Origin: CAYRIF01 sp964424205 | Lineage (GTDB): Bacteria > Bacteroidota > Bacteroidia > Cytophagales > Cyclobacteriaceae | DNA length: 5,790 nucleotides | Direction of reading: 5' to 3' | Assembly: GCA_964424205.1 (NCBI GenBank) | Contig: CAYRIF010000250.1 | Location: 1-5,790 of the forward strand | In this document: piece after piece, positions 5,731 through 5,790 of the stretch | How positions within the stretch are numbered: the stretch's first letter is position 1 | Layout: the number at the start of each line of letters is the position of its first letter | Made by a program: the position numbers and the translations under genes | The notes under the pieces: generated by a model | Seen by the model: the letters and a program-made list of their open reading frames with translations, nothing else | Told to the model about the DNA's origin: nothing | Databases searched by the model: none

Positions 5731-5758
5731 TTTGCTAGTAAAATTATTTTTAACTTTA
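5731..5758 (+). promoter_or_regulatory. Possible promoter of the MKNLEN peptide gene
   Basis: TTTG (5731-5734) and TAACTTTA (5751-5758) resemble TTTG / TAnnTTTG with one mismatch in the -7 box. The 16-nt spacing is shorter than the usual 19-21. The pair lies in the 44-bp gap directly before the ATG at 5771, so separate expression of the peptide is possible but weakly supported. Confidence 0.3.
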
Positions 5759-5770
5759 AATATTAATAAA

Positions 5771-5790
5771 ATGAAAAATTTAGAAAACTA
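5771..5790 (+). CDS. Start of a probable double-glycine leader peptide gene (partial, runs off the window)
   Basis: ATG at 5771 opens MKNLEN followed by TA, which can only continue as Tyr if the frame stays open. MKNLEN followed by Y or F is a start I associate with Bacteroidota bacteriocin-like precursors, whose leaders run on through an acidic stretch to a GG cleavage site. Such precursors are typically encoded near a C39 ABC transporter and a HlyD-type adaptor, both of which lie upstream here. Only 20 bases are visible, so the GG motif, core peptide and length cannot be seen. The call rests on this short match plus context. Confidence 0.55.

Overview
The window looks like a piece of a Bacteroidota chromosome, possibly a Cytophagia- or Flavobacteriia-like lineage. 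The reasons are AT-rich DNA, genes without Shine-Dalgarno sequences, at least one promoter of the Bacteroidota type (TTTG about 20 nt upstream of TAnnTTTG), heptamer-repeat spacers between genes, and a Bacteroidota-style peptide start (MKNLEN) at the right edge. The species cannot be named from this sequence alone.

Left part (about 1-860): a small type II toxin-antitoxin pair. The antitoxin is intact. The overlapping RelE/ParE-type toxin is broken by a one-base frameshift after codon 56; the rest of the toxin is still readable in the neighbouring frame up to a stop at 721-723. A perfect 16-bp palindrome then separates this locus from a convergent gene.

Middle part (864-1544): a minus-strand XRE/Cro-type repressor with a C-terminal coiled coil. 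Its promoter matches the Bacteroidota consensus closely. A near-perfect operator-like palindrome fills the space between the two promoter boxes, which suggests autorepression and a leaderless or nearly leaderless mRNA. The following 330-bp gap holds no convincing gene but has two more dyad symmetries upstream of the export genes.

Right part (1545-5790): a peptide-export locus. A HlyD-type membrane fusion protein is followed, after a repeat- and hairpin-rich 319-bp spacer, by a 741-residue ABC transporter. That transporter has an N-terminal C39 peptidase with intact catalytic residues and complete ABC motifs, the architecture of bacteriocin/microcin exporters that cut double-glycine leaders while exporting the peptide. 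Next come a 7-nt-periodic spacer, a small winged-helix DNA-binding protein, and the first six codons (MKNLEN) of a gene that runs out of the window. That start resembles the leaders of Bacteroidota double-glycine peptides, so the most likely reading is an export machine, a local regulator and its cargo gene. No outer-membrane TolC-like partner is visible. The cargo itself lies beyond the window, so whether it is a bacteriocin, a modified peptide or a signal cannot be decided here.
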